Notes: generated from the letters alone by a model not told the origin. Shown: positions 43,171-54,989, counted from the stretch's first letter. The stretch: DNA of 64,000 nucleotides from Schistocerca nitens (GCF_023898315.1 NC_064614.1:113615501-113679500); one strand, 5' to 3'. A program made the numbers and translations.

Positions 43171-43318
43171 CTTTTGGAAGCCAACAGATGCATTGGGCAC
43201 TGGTCCTGCCTGGTCAATAGCTTGAAGGATATGCCCATACTGCTCCTTGATGGGGTAGTCCCATACCCTGTACTTAGACTGGTCACTTGAACTGTTCAGT
43301 GTGATGTCTTTCCAAACA
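43171..43318 (-). CDS. Ir8a: Ir8a exon: start of S2 lobe
   Basis: 148 bases between a TTTCATCTTTACAG acceptor and a GTATAC donor. One base completes a codon from an exon outside the window; the exon ends in phase 0, matching the next one. It encodes VWKDITLNSSSDQ, then YRVWDYPIKEQYGHILQAI, then DQAGPVPNASVGFQK. VWDYPIKEQYGHIL is a signature of Ir8a. This part lies between the third membrane segment and the core of the second binding lobe. I find no exon with the pore region (the TM1-TM3 part) between here and the right edge, so the next upstream intron exceeds 20 kb. Confidence 0.9.
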
Positions 43319-43372
43319 CTGTAAAGATGAAATAAGTTCACATTTCTGGCAAGTTGTCTAAATGATACACTA

Positions 43373-44692
43373 TCTTACAGGAAAAGTGAAGCAGCCAGAA
43401 GACATGGTTCTGAAGTCAATGCAACTTTGTACGCATACTCACCGTCGGTGGCTATGTAAATGAGTAGAGTTGCAATACTCTGTGACAGGTTGAACAGCCA
43501 CCAGAGTGCATTAGTGTTGTTCATGTTCAGTGTTGTTACCAGGTATGGTAGGATATATAAGGGGCATGAGCAGCATCAGATGTTGAGTGATAACTGAAGG
43601 ACACAGAGATGCCACATACTTGTGTGAGACAGCTTTATCAGAATCTGACAGATTTTGGAAGGGGCCTCACTGTGGAACTCCATTTGGCTCGCTGGTCAAA
43701 TTGTACCATATCCAGATTTGTGAGGCATTTGAATGTGACAGTGGCTCAATGGTGAACTGTATGAGAACATGAGGGCAGGCATACTCATAATCAAGAACCA
43801 AGCACAACATAAACCCCTCACTCCTACACCTGCCACCAAAAACAAGTGATGGACTCCCTACAACATTTTGAGCTATCCCATACCATTGACCGGAGACTAG
43901 TGGCAGCTGGAATAGGGAATTACAGTCCCATGTGTAGAGTGCCATTAACACAATAATACAAATGGCTGTATCTGGAGTGGTGGCAAGAATGGGAAGCAAG
44001 GACTGCTGTGAAATGTGTCTTATTGTGTTCTGTGATGAGTCGTGTTTCTGGACTACCATACATGACCATCGTCAGATAGTATGGAGGTTACCTACTGAGA
44101 GATCCCATTCTTCCAATGTTTTGGAGAGGCACAGAGGTGATACTGTTGGCGTAGTAGTGTGGGGAATCATGGGGCACGACTTCAGGTCGCAGCTGGTAGT
44201 GATCGAGTGAGCTCTTAAGTGTACACTGGTATGTCCCAGATGTCTATTGTCTTCATGTATTACCTCTCATGTGATAGAATCGCAGTGCCATTTTTCAACA
44301 GGACAATGCTCATCCAAAGATAGCCCATGTGTCTGTGAACTACCTGAAAGATTTTGAGGTATTTCCATGACCAGTAAGATCCCCAGATCTGTCCCTTATA
44401 GAACATGTTTGAGACTAGCTCAGATGTCAACTCGGTCAACAGTTGTGGGTCAGCTTGCCAGAGGTGAGGATACAACAGCTCTATGACAGCCTTCCCAACC
44501 AAATCGTTGCAGTGCACCCAGCATAGAGGGGCTGCAACATTATACTGACAAGTGGGCTTGTACGGTCAATTATCTTTTGTAAATTTGACAGTTTTGTAAT
44601 TACTGCAATAACATTACATACTCTCTCAAACCTCAAACCATGAAGTTTCATTTTGTTTTCCTCCCTTCCTGGGCGCTTCACTTTTCTGTCAA
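43373..44692 (+). mobile_element. Tc1-like DNA transposon, decayed
   Basis: Terminal inverted repeats: ACAGGAAAAGTGAAGCAGCC near 43378 faces a right end whose complement reads GACAGAAAAGTGAAGCGCCC (about 44665-44690). The interior plus strand encodes a broken Tc1-type transposase with several stops. Size about 1.3 kb. It lies in the long upstream Ir8a intron, antisense. Confidence 0.85.
43620..44570 (+). pseudogene. Tc1-like transposase pseudogene
   Basis: Shifted frames give ALSESDRFWKGPHCG (N-terminal DNA-binding part), TIDRRLVAAGIGNYSPMCR, LLCSVMSRVSGLPYMTIVR (first catalytic region decayed), IFQQDNAHPKIAHVSVNYL with the second aspartate in QDNA, then PVRSPDLSLIEHV carrying the final glutamate, and LYDSLPNQI. 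Stops within the catalytic part exclude function. Confidence 0.8.
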
Positions 44693-44813
44693 GCAAAATG
44701 ATATTATACGTAATTAAGAACTAGTACTTTTGTCATTTCACTGATGGGGAACAACAGTGAGCACATTTTTTCTACAATCAATAATGTTTGTTGCAATAAA
44801 ATTCTACCATAAA

Positions 44814-45370
44814 ATACAGGGTGTACATAAAGCACACAAGAACCAAACATTGTTCAGATATCATACATATGTCATTTTGAAGAGAAACCCTGAATTTTTT
44901 TTTTTCATGTATACCATCACAGCGTAGTTTGGTAATTTGCCGATAGTCAGCACTAGTCGCAAACATGGAGCTGTCACATTGACAGATTGGCCGTGCTACA
45001 GAAGGGGATAGCTGCTTCATGGAATGACTTCCCCAATCACCAGATCTCACTCCGTTTGACTTTTTTCTTTGGGGACACTTTAAAGATCTGGTGTATTTAC
45101 TGCCTCTACTACATGATGTAGCAGAGTTTCAAGAGAGAATACGGGGAAGTGACTACCACAGTCGACGATGCCATGCTGGGATGGGTATGGCAAGAATTCA
45201 ATTATGGTATTGATGTCTGCTGGGTCACTCATGGTTCACATATCGAATGATTGTAAAAAAACTTTTCAGAGTTTCTCTTCAAAATGCAATGTGTATGACA
45301 TCTGTACTATGTTTAGTTATTGTGCTATAAATAATTGAAAGCATTCCGGGACTTTATGTACACCCTGTAT
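44814..45370. mobile_element. Internally deleted mariner-type element
   Basis: Ends are inverted: ACAGGGTGTACATAAAG on the left and CTTTATGTACACCCTGT on the right, each next to TA. The 557-base element keeps only the last part of a transposase on the plus strand (HQISLRLTFFFGDTLKI-type frames; best read as RSPDLTPFDFFLWGHFKDLV, then a C-terminal piece near 45170-45240). The catalytic start is missing, so it depends on an outside enzyme. The D-x-x-x-F-D-F-F-L-W signature points to the mariner side of the superfamily. Confidence 0.85.
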
Positions 45371-45374
45371 ATCA

Positions 45375-46685
45375 ATGGCTAAACTGTGTTTGTCTTATCA
45401 GTCATTTTCAATAACCATTGAATAATACTTTTGTGTCCAGTGACTAAGCAGAGAAATGTCAAATTATGGTTCCAAATGCTTGGGGTTCGATCCCTCATTA
45501 ATAAAAGAATTTTTCTTCACCTTTAAACTCTGAAAATTCATCGTTTATGTGGATCTGATTCCATATCAAACTGAAAGTTTCTCTATAACTGACTGATTAG
45601 GTTAGCTCACACAGGTTGGAGGAAGGTGGAGGCATACCATCTGCAGAACAAACATGTCTCATAAAGCACTGTGATATTCACCCTTTTGAGTGAAGACAAG
45701 TTTATATCTTTTTACTAATTAGTCAGAGTCAGTCAGACAAAAACAAGACATCAAGGAACATTGAAACAAAAATGGAAAAAAATGAATATCTTGTTTTGTG
45801 ATGTTATGCTGACACTCTAGCTCTGGTGACTGTATGATATAGGCACTGAAAGCAACTTATCAAGTGAACTTATCACAGATTTCAAATGTGAAGTAACAGT
45901 AGCGAAGGCAAGTATTACAGGTATGTTGAACCTGGTTAATCAGATCATGCAGTTGTAATAGTGAATGAAAAACTTACTACCTGTACTGGAAACTCGTGAT
46001 TGTGACGCGAATTGTTCTAATTAACTTTTCTGAAAAATATCTTGAATAATTAGATAGAGAAACGACTCATGAGGGCAATGTGTAGGGTCACCATCTGTTT
46101 AAAGTCAAAAGTCAGGACACTTCAATCAAAAAGTTGCAGTTGACTAAAAATGTGCAGTTCTTAATAATGTTTATCTGTTTTTATCCTCACATCAAAACTA
46201 AACTACAAATACTATACTTGAAACTTAAAATATTTAAAAGTTAACAGTATTTACCCTATACATAGGTGAAAATCAATGTGACAGATGTACTTGTCATATG
46301 GTGTGCATTTCGTATTTCCAATTAATTTACTGAGCATTTTAAATATGAATTGGGCTTTGGAAACCCTAAGATCACTGAACAGTAATATTAATAATGTTTT
46401 GCACTTATAGGACAGCAAAAGTATGAAAGATCAATAGTTATTCACTCAGTCACTTCATAAATACAACTGCTTCTTCAACACTTGCTACAGTATTATGAAA
46501 ATGGGATGGTGAAACAACTAACTTTTAAAGCCGTTGTCTTGTTGCTCTTACATGTATTTTCACATATTGGCTTTGGCTACCAATAATGAGATGAAATATT
46601 TAAGAACATGAAATTAAAATTTACGCAGTCATATCTCAGACACAGATCTCAGATTGTAGAGCACGCCACTGTTAATTCAGATAAA
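45375..46685. other. Unassigned sequence
   Basis: GGGGTTCGATCCCTC near 45480 resembles a B box but no convincing A box is present at the right distance. Otherwise nothing recognised. Confidence 0.3.
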
Positions 46686-46689
46686 AAAG

Positions 46690-47520
46690 GTTTGTTTCTT
46701 TTAGGAGTACTCCAGGGCAGCATCACTTTTTCTCATATATCTGAACGATTTACTGTTACAGTATGATACAGCCAAAATGCAGATGATTCAAGTCTAGTTA
46801 GAGTGATTTTTAAAACTCATTAAATTCTGTTACTGATAAAATCGTAAAAACTACTGAGACTTGGTTCAGTGAAAATAAATTTACACTGAATGCAAAGAAA
46901 ACAAGATGAGACTCAAATGTCTCAAGGAAAATTTAATTATATCAAATTACACACAGCTTGATAAAATGATTCAGGGTGAAGACAATGTAGAACTGGCGGA
47001 CAGACTAAAAGGAAGAATACAGTTTGCACTGAGAGCTACCGTAAATATTTGCACATTAGAAGGCATCAGAATGGCATACTTTGGAATGTCGAAACCTAAT
47101 TTAAAATGAGTTTGTCTTACAAAAATGGGCCATTCGAATAATTACCCACAGTCCTACACATACTCACCACAGGCCTATTTTCAGAAAATTAGAAATACTT
47201 AATCTGCCATCACTCTATGTTTTTAAATGTGTACTCTCTTAACCAAAACAAATCTAAGCAATCTGCACAAAAATGCTGACTGTCACATTTAGAACACAAG
47301 AACAGGGATGATCTCCTTGTAGAACAAATAAAAGGAGCACAAACTCAGAAGCATGTAAGCTATATGGGTATTAAGCTCTACAGTTCATTGCCTCAATACA
47401 TTAAAGAGTTGAAGGATGATATAAATTTTGGAGTAGAATTTAGAAAATTTTTAATTGCTAGATGTTGCTGCTCAGCGAATGAATATCTTGAAAATCAAGA
47501 AAATGATTTTATAAACTAAG
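46690..47520 (+). pseudogene. LINE reverse transcriptase C-terminal remnant
   Basis: Starts in the LLGVLQGSITFSHI block (decayed GVPQGSVLSPLLF), shows a damaged catalytic box (QNADDSS), then the thumb and tail: a QKWAIRIITHSPTHTHHRPI-type block near 47130-47175, and KHVSYMGIKLYSSLPQYIKE near 47355-47410. The tail matches the LINE at 19867-20526 (KHVSYFGIKLYNALPVYMK). Many frame changes; inactive. Confidence 0.75.
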
Positions 47521-47524
47521 CTCC

Positions 47525-50500
47525 AATATATGAATGCAGTTGTATGACAAATTCTGTGACAAGTTTCTATCTTTGTATGATTCAGTTTATACTATACTAC
47601 TTCACTATCTATATTACTTTTTATTCTACATGCAGTTATTACTGGAGAACAAATTATTATTCGCGATTCAAACACAAAGAAATTGTTAATTCACTGGTGT
47701 ATGTTGTAGGCAATTTCCTTTTGCATATTCCATATTTTTTAATTTCTATGTGTAACAAGTCCAATACCGTTTGTATGATGACACGGATGCCAAAGAAATA
47801 AAGAAACAAATAAGTATAAAAAAGTAAGACTGTAAAAGTACCTAAACCAAAAAAGTAGGGATTTAGGAGAGTCCCGGCATAATCATGTAGGGACACTGGG
47901 CAATTATGGAAAATTATTAGTTTCCCATGCGCTCTGCAACTGTTTGTTCAATTTTGTCCACTAAATGAAGTTCTACAGAGCAATGGGAGCGGCCTTTCCA
48001 TTAATTGTACAAAAGTAGGGACGATCCCTACAAAACAGGGACTGTTGGCAATCCTACAATATCTAAGGTCTCTCTTTGTGGGATGCAGACCTGAACTTGT
48101 CGATCCAGTTAACATAAGAGGATGTAACCAGTTACTGTTACAGCATGAGTGAATGAAACGGAATGAATATTTTCGACAAGTGGTGTTCCACCAGTGTTTT
48201 AAAGAATGTTTTCATATTTAGGCCAGTCCTTGCGATTCTGTCCTCACACCATTCCTTCAGCTATAGTTTTCAGCAATGACTAAAAGAGTAAGATGTGCCC
48301 AATGATTCTACTTCTTCGATTCAGAATGTCCTTTATTAGCATTGTTTTGTTGACTTGTTGCAGGACATCTTCATTACTTACTGGATCACTCAATCTGCTC
48401 TTCAGCACTCTCCAATATCATCACATGTCACAGGATTTTTATTGTTTGATTTCTGTCTTCATTGATGTCAGTGCTTTGACCCTTACAGTGCTATACTCCT
48501 AACAAAGCTTTGCATGAAATTTTTCTGATCCCAATGGTTATATTTTTTGAAGTTATCAGCTGTTTCTCTTTGTTGAAAGATGAACTGGTTGTTACTATCT
48601 CATTGTTTACTGGCATACATTAGTGTCATGTGAGACCTCAAGTAGAGTGCGCGCAGAGTAACATGGCCGGCAGATGCACAATCGGCAGGGCACGTGTGAG
48701 GAGAGCGGTAATGGTGGTGGGTACAGGCAGGCGCTGTAGGGGAAATTCCGAGTGCTGGAGGAGAGCTGCAGTTCTAAAATGAAGCTGAAGCTCACATTTT
48801 TTGTTGTTGTAAATATTAAGTGGAGCCCTTCCATGCCCACACTTGCATGGTGACCACTAAACAGTTCTGTCACCTTTGCTTTGGTTAGTATCCCAAAGAA
48901 ATTCCGCTCAAAATACAGAAAAAGCAGCGATTTAATTTCGCCTTGCTTGTTAACCGTTTATAACTTTCAGAGAAGCGTTATGAACGGCGAATTTTAAGTA
49001 AAACCCACACATTTTACTTGTTGTCATGTTAAAATTTCCTTCTTCTGTCACAACACAGCTGAGTTTATACAGTCTCACCTCAGCAACATGTTGTGTAGAC
49101 GTAATTGCGAGAGAATACTGAAACAGTGATCTGTTAAGTTTACTAAATGAGGAACTGAGGAAAAGTAAGCTCAATAACTGATGAAAAAGCACGCCCTCGG
49201 TACAAAAATAAACGTGTTATGTCTTCAATAATGTTGTTCTAAAATCCGTAGCATCTCCCTCGTTTCACCAGCTATCTATGACGCTAAAAATCACATTCTT
49301 TCATCGAAAAGGTCTATAGTTAGTGGAATAACACGATAGATAACGAAGTTTTGCATACTAACCATAAGGCAAAATGCTCTCCTGTTTACGTGCAATCATT
49401 TGTCAAAATCTCATTTTAAGATCTCAGACCGTTTATGAAATATGGGAAATGTGGATATTTCACTCTGGCTTTATCGCAGGCGTAAACGACTGTAAATGAG
49501 TGTGGTACATCAGATCAGTTTTTTCGAGATTGGTGACACAGGCCTGCACCCGAGTCTAAAGCACCCAGTACGTTAGCTAAATTTCATATGCAGCAACATA
49601 TTATGTTATATGCACCAAAAGCAAAATCATAGCGATCACTATTTACCAGTGCAACCTTTTTCGAATTTGATGCAGTCTCTTACTTACATGCAAATATCAC
49701 AATAACTATGACCATTAATGAAATGATAGGTACATCATAATGAAGTTGACATACAAAACTATGAGCAATGGAAAAATGAATTTTTTTGTAGAACTGTTTC
49801 TCTAGACCTGTGTGCCAAAGATTCAGGGCATGCGCCTAGATTGTCGTCACCGACCTGCCCAGAGCAGACAAAGACTGTTGGCCGCCCTTCCTAACAAATG
49901 AAGGAATTCGCCCAGCGCTTTGGACGAAAGTTTGTCACTACGTGTCGGCCACCGTATCCTGTACAGAGTCTTACCTGGTGTTCAGTGACCGCGTAGGCCG
50001 TAGAGCAATGCTTTCGTACTGTCCTCATCGGAAAGCAAAATAGCTAACAACTTAACGAACAGAAAAATCGGTTTGTTGAAACTGAGTGAAGTTCGGGTTA
50101 ACACCTAACATCCTTCAAATTTCATTGACCTATACAGGTGTCTAGGGTTGAGTCAATATTAGTTGATCCATGACATTTGGAGAGGCTGGGCAGAGGAGCT
50201 TCGTGACCCTACCTCAACCAATAACGTAACGTGACTCTGTAAACGTCTCTATGACAATGCGTGAATGTTTTCACAGCTCTTTAGATGGCTATTGTTTTCG
50301 GCTGCAGCCGTTGTGCTTCACGGAAGAAAGCTGGCAGCAGCACTGTGAGCTGTGAGGAAAATTCTTAAACCGCCTCGAGGATAGGCAGCGGCGGCTGCCG
50401 TTTAAGAGCACAAGAGCACGTGAACACCTTACTTTGGGGAACCTTGTGGAGTTGTTTATTTTTCTTTGAATGATGTTAAATGTAGCATAGTACGGGAATC

Positions 50501-50710
50501 TGAAACATACGGCACTTAAACATCCCATGCTGTGCTACATCACCACTCCTCTATACTCTGTGAAACTTGGCATCCCAGTCGCTAGCACATCTTCAGTTTG
50601 CATGATGTAATTGCCTTATGAGTGTGCCCACGCGAAAGACAGGTTGTGGCGTCTAAGTCACAGCACATGACCCTGCAGGTCTTACGAGTGCCAGCAACCA
50701 TCTATGGTGG
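47525..50710. other. Unassigned intronic or intergenic sequence
   Basis: About 3.2 kb with no recognisable coding region, terminal repeats or tRNA-like blocks. It includes a somewhat GC-richer part at 49800-50400. It lies upstream of the visible Ir8a exons and is most likely intron. Confidence 0.35.
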
Positions 50711-50713
50711 GGG

Positions 50714-52160
50714 ACGAGTAAAACAAGTTCTGCATCAACCCGGTTCCCAGAACTCCTGAAGATAGACGTTGACTGTAGATAGTGTATCACAGACACCGTC
50801 CCTTTGACTGTTCAGAGATGTCACTAAACCCTCCCAGAGATGTAAACAACCATGCATGAGGAGCGCCTATGAGACCTAGGGGGTGCGACAGCCGATCAGT
50901 TCCAGTCATTCCACCAGGAAGGAAGTATACAGCTCGTGTTGTATGTAGTTCAACCATGCCTTGACAGTCAATACCGCGGTTCGATCGCGTCCGCTTTGTT
51001 ACTTTATGCCAGGAAGGGCTCTCAGCAAGGGAAGTGTCGAGGCGTCATGGAGTGAACCAAAGCGATGCTGTTCGGACATGGAGGAGATACAGAGAGACAG
51101 GAACTGTTGATGACATGCCACGCTCAGGCCGCTCAGGGCTACTACTGCAGTGGATGACCGCTGCCTACGGATTATGGCTCGGAGGAACCCTGACAGCAAC
51201 GCCACCATGTTGAATAATGCTTTTCGTGCAGCCACAGGACGTCGTGTTACAACTCAAACTGTGCGCAATAGGCTGCATGATGCGCAATCTCACTCCCGAC
51301 GTCCATGGCGAGGTCCATCTTTGCAGCCACGACACCATGCAGCTGGGTACAGATGGGCCCAACAAAGTGCCGCATGGACCTCTCAGGATTGGCATCACGT
51401 TCTCTTCACCGATGAGTGTTGCATATGCCTCCAACCAGACAATCGTCGGATACGTGTTTGGAGGCAACCCGGCCAGGCTGTACGCTTTACACACGCTGTC
51501 CAGCGAGTGCAGCAAGGTGGAGGTTCCCTGCTGTTTTGGGGTGGCATTATTTGGGGCCGGGATACGCCGCTGGTGGTCATGGAAGACGCAGTAGTGGCTG
51601 CACAATACGCGAATGCCATACTCCGACCGATAGTGCAACCATATCGACAGCATATTGGCGAGGCATTCGTCTTCATGGACGACAATTTGAGCCCCCATCG
51701 TGCACATCTTGTGAATGACTTTCTTCAGGATAGCGACATCGCTCGCGTAGAGCGGCCAGCATGTTCTCCAGACATGAACCCTATCGAACATGCCCGGGAT
51801 AGATTGAAAAGGGCTGTTTATGGACGACGTGACCCACCAACCACTCTGAGGGATCTACGCCGAATCGCCGTTGAGGAGTGGGAAAATCTGGACCAACTTG
51901 TGGATAGTATGCCACGACGAATACAGGCATGCACCAATGCAAGAGGATGTGGTACTGGGTATTGGAAGTATTGGTGTGTACAGTAATCTAGACCACCACC
52001 TCTGAAGGTCTCGATGTATGGTGGTACAACATGCAATGTGTGGTTTTCACGAGCAATAAGAAGGGCAGAGATGATGTTTATGTTGACCTCTATTTCAGTT
52101 TTCTGTACAGGTTCCGGAACTCTCGCAACCGAGGTGATGCAAAACTTTTTTTGATGTGTG
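50714..52160 (+). mobile_element. Tc1-like DNA transposon, near-complete
   Basis: Left end AAGTTCTGCATCAACCCGGT (about 50724) faces a right end whose complement reads AAGTTTTGCATCACCTCGGT (about 52147-52124), followed on both sides by a CCAGAACTCC / CGAGAGTTCC type block. Inside is one Tc1-like transposase with its catalytic half open. At 1.45 kb this is a standard length. Higher GC than the surroundings and good repeat preservation suggest a younger insertion than the other Tc1 copies. Confidence 0.88.
50956..51986 (+). pseudogene. Tc1-like transposase with one frameshift
   Basis: The N-terminal half (from ATG near 50956) reads FDRVRFVTLCQEGLSAREVS then RRHGVNQ and TWRRYRETGTVDD, the DNA-binding helices, but has a TGA at its third codon. 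The frame changes near 51135. From 51150 a 278-codon stretch is open: DDRCLRIMARRNPDSNAT, then LFTDECCIC with the first aspartate, FMDDNLSPHRAHLVNDFL with the second, and CSPDMNPIEH with the glutamate. Exactly 34 residues separate the last two, the DD34E spacing of Tc1. Two lesions thus separate this copy from an open gene; it is inactive as it stands. Confidence 0.88.
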
Positions 52161-52164
52161 TATT

Positions 52165-52860
52165 TCAGATGAGTTTTAATAATTTTTGAGTGCATGTTTA
52201 AATGCATGCACGTTCTCGATAGCACACGACAAATTTAAGACCTTTAGTGGGCATCATTTCAATTAAATATTAATTTCCTGTGGGTTGTGCACAAAGCTAA
52301 GCATTCGCGAAGTGTGGTGACAAGCTGACAAGACATCACAAGTTCGTTGCAGGGCCCAAATGTCTCGTTGTCCCTGCTTATGTTTCAAATACAAACTAGC
52401 CCTACCCAGTCACCTACAAGTTTACATCAATAGATGGTAGCACACTACAGCAGACTTTTATCCCCATTCGCTTGGCATAAATCTCACTAGATGATAGCAC
52501 ACTCGTCAGATATGCCATTTCACTCACTATACCACAAAATTAGATCATGTGTCAGTGTATGTTATAATTGTGCTAATCGAAAAACCTATTTTGTGGGATT
52601 CTGAGTGAGTTACAGCATGTTAAGTTTTGGATTTTATCATACAGTTATCCATTTGTATTTCTAACAGTAGAGTGCACCAGTTTAGAGGGTTTCTTTCACA
52701 TTTAGTCAAGCGAACATGTTGACAGATATTACTACTTGAATTTAATGATTTCTACAAATGGCAATTTGTGTTTCAAGTTGGCTGTTTACTCCGCAGGAAT
52801 GAGCTTTCGTGTGCAGTGTCAACATGAACTCTGTTGAATCTCTTGTAAGTGCTGACAGAA
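52165..52860. other. Unassigned sequence
   Basis: No domain or repeat recognised between the two Tc1-type elements. Confidence 0.3.
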
Positions 52861-53444
52861 AAGTACACTGATCAGATAGAACATTATGACCGTCGTCCTT
52901 GCTGTCATTGTGTAGAATAGTGAAGGCGCGCGATCTATCTGAGTTTGACCGAGGGCAAATTATGATGGCCCAGAGGCTCCGCACGAGCATTTCGGAAACT
53001 GAACGACTTGTTGGGTACTTGAGGAGTGCTGTGGTGAGTGTCTTCAACACTTGAGGAAACCAGGGTGAAACCATGGCCAGACGTCGTGGGGTTGGGTGGC
53101 CATTCCTCATCACAGATGGCGGAACTAACTTCAGACTTCAATGCTGCGCAGAGTACAAGTGTATCTGAACACACAGTGCACCAGACACTCCTAATGATGG
53201 GCTTCCACAATTGACAACCCATGTATGTGCCAATGTTAACACCACAACATCGGCAACTACAACTGAAATGGGTACATGACCATTGGCACTGGACGCTGGC
53301 GCAGTGGCAGAGTGTTGTATGGTCTGATGAATACTGATACGTCCACATCATGCCCATGGGATGGTGCGAATCCGTCATTTTCCAAGGGAACAGCTCCTTG
53401 GCACTTGCACTGCGGGACAGAGAGAAGCTGGCGGCGGCTCTGTT

Positions 53445-53574
53445 ATGCTCTGTGGAACATTCACATGGGCATCTGTATCTCCAGTGGAACTCATACAAGG
53501 TACCATGACGGCCAAGGAGTAGCGTTCACTGGTTGCAGACTACGTACATCCCTTCATGACGATCATGTTTCCCG
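53445..53574 (+). repeat. Inverted duplication arm 1 within Tc1 element
   Basis: Original transposase sequence, from ATGCTCTGTGGAACATTCAC to GATCATGTTTCCCG. Its complement recurs at 53697-53824. Confidence 0.95.
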
Positions 53575-53696
53575 ACGGCAGTGGCATTTTTCAGCAGGAT
53601 AATGCGACATGTCACAAGGCCAGGAATGTGATGGAGTGGTTCGAGGAACACAGTGGCGAGTTCCAAGTGATGTGCTGGGCCCCCAAATCGCCAGAT

Positions 53697-53824
53697 CGGG
53701 AAACATGATCGTCATGAAGCGATGTACGTAGTCTGCAACCAGTGAACGATACTCCTTGGCCACCATGGTATTGTACGAGTTACACTGGACATATGGATAC
53801 CCAAGTGAATGTTCCACAGAGCAT
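53697..53824 (-). repeat. Inverted duplication arm 2 within Tc1 element
   Basis: About 128 bases, inverted, at roughly 90 percent identity to arm 1 and separated from it by about 122 bases. It sits between the codons for SPD and for the PIEH box. Confidence 0.95.
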
Positions 53825-54020
53825 GGATCACTGCCGATCGAACATATCTGGTATGTGATTGAACTTGGCGTCAGACTTCTTGGCTCTCCTGTCCGGAATT
53901 TGCGGACTTGTGTGGCAAGGCCTCATTACCTCCATGCCACGACGCATAACTGCTATTATCCGTGCCACAGTTGGACATACCAGCTGTTAGGTAGTTGGTT
54001 ATAATGTTCTGGCGGATCTG

Positions 54021-54977
54021 TTAAGTGCTGAAGGTACAATGTTCTTAAAGTACTATCATCGGGAAGAGACTTTCAAGAACATGCCATCACCCAGCACAAC
54101 GGAAATCCGTGCTCACTACTCTCGTCTGCAGAGCTCATGACATATGCGACAAGGACGGTTTATCTACTGAGATTCAGCACCTGAAGAAAACCTTGCAGAA
54201 GAATGGATACACCGAAAAACAGATTAGACGCGCTCTCAAGATGAGCAAGAAGAAGGAGGAGAAGGACCTTCAGGAAGAAGAGGACAATAAAGGTTTGGCG
54301 TTCCTCCCGTACGCAGGGCCGCCCACGGTCAAGATTGCCAGGATACTGGAGAAGAACGACATAAAAACCATCTTCCATCCTCCAGCAAAAATCAGAAATA
54401 TGCTGGGCTCAATGAAGGACAACCTGGGTCTAAGAACACCGAGTGTCTACAGTATTTCCTGTGAATTTGGGAAACAATATATGGGACAGACACAGCGCTG
54501 CATAACACATCGCATCTCTGAACATGCGAGAAGCGTCTACCACGGACAAAAAGAAAAATCCGCGGTAGCGGAGCACAGCCTCAGTGAAAAACACACGTTT
54601 CAACTTGAAGAAACCAAGAGACTGTGTAGAGCGAAAGGTTTCTGGGACTCTATTATTAAAGAGGCAGTGGAGATACGGATCAGTGATAACCTGGTCAATC
54701 TGGATAGTGGATTCCAATTCAGCAGCGCGTGGAACACAACATTATCGAGAACGAGAGGAGAGCGCACCGATGGAGGCAGGTCGGTGGCGGCGGATGGAAT
54801 AAACAGGTTGCACCGAGACGAGACGCCAGGAACCGGCGCCCGCGGCTCCCCCCCCCCCCCCCCCCCCCAACACTATCACGCACCACCGCACCGATTCCAC
54901 TCGCGTCTGATTGGTCCGACCGGCGCCGAGGATGCAGAGAAGCTCGTAGTCCAGCGGATATAAAGTTCCGGACGGGA
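54021..54977 (+). mobile_element. Penelope-like element, 5' truncated, part 1
   Basis: Begins close to the right end of the Tc1 element and continues after a 6.9 kb interruption at 61864. It contains the end of the reverse-transcriptase tail and the GIY-YIG nuclease. A downstream GC-rich stretch includes an uninterrupted C run of about 19 (54850-54868) and TATAAAG at 54960. Confidence 0.85.
54085..54780 (+). pseudogene. Penelope GIY-YIG endonuclease region, 5' truncated
   Basis: The frame starts upstream of any ATG with CHHPAQRKSVLTTLVCRAHD, the conserved block after the Penelope reverse transcriptase. A lysine-rich linker follows (LKMSKKKEEKDLQEEED), then FLPYAGPPTVKIARIL, KTIFHPPAKIRNMLG, and the nuclease VYSISCEFGKQYMGQTQRC with ITHRISEHARS and KSAVAEHSLSEKH. 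The YMGQT stands for YIGQT of the family. The nuclease core looks intact and open to at least 54780, but the reverse transcriptase is missing, so it cannot act alone. The open frame runs on to 54963 through low-complexity sequence. Confidence 0.9.
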
Positions 54978-54989
54978 CGTTAACCCAAC

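Larger units (their letters stand above)
52868..54020 (+). mobile_element. Tc1-like transposon with internal inverted duplication
   Basis: Terminal repeats: CTGATCAGATAGAACATTAT at the left and, on the complement of the right end, GATCCGCCAGAACATTAT. The decayed transposase includes LSEFDRGQIMMAQRL, LKWVHDHWHW and VVWSDEY (first aspartate), and IFQQDNATCHKARNVMEWF (second aspartate). After APKSPD the frame is interrupted by an inverted copy of an upstream segment, and then resumes LPIEHIWYVIE. See the finding for the duplication. The element is dead because of stops and this insertion. Confidence 0.85.

Noticed and set aside
45440-45500. tRNA-like SINE around GGGGTTCGATCCCTC
   Set aside because: Only the B-box-like part is convincing; no A box at the proper distance and no second copy found in the window.
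51165-51791. 208-codon minus-strand frame opposite the Tc1 transposase
   Set aside because: Antisense shadow of the DD34E transposase; no independent domain.
54850-54868. Long C run as a functional element
   Set aside because: Homopolymer of the kind prone to slippage or assembly error; the C runs at 60904 and 61112 show the same instability.
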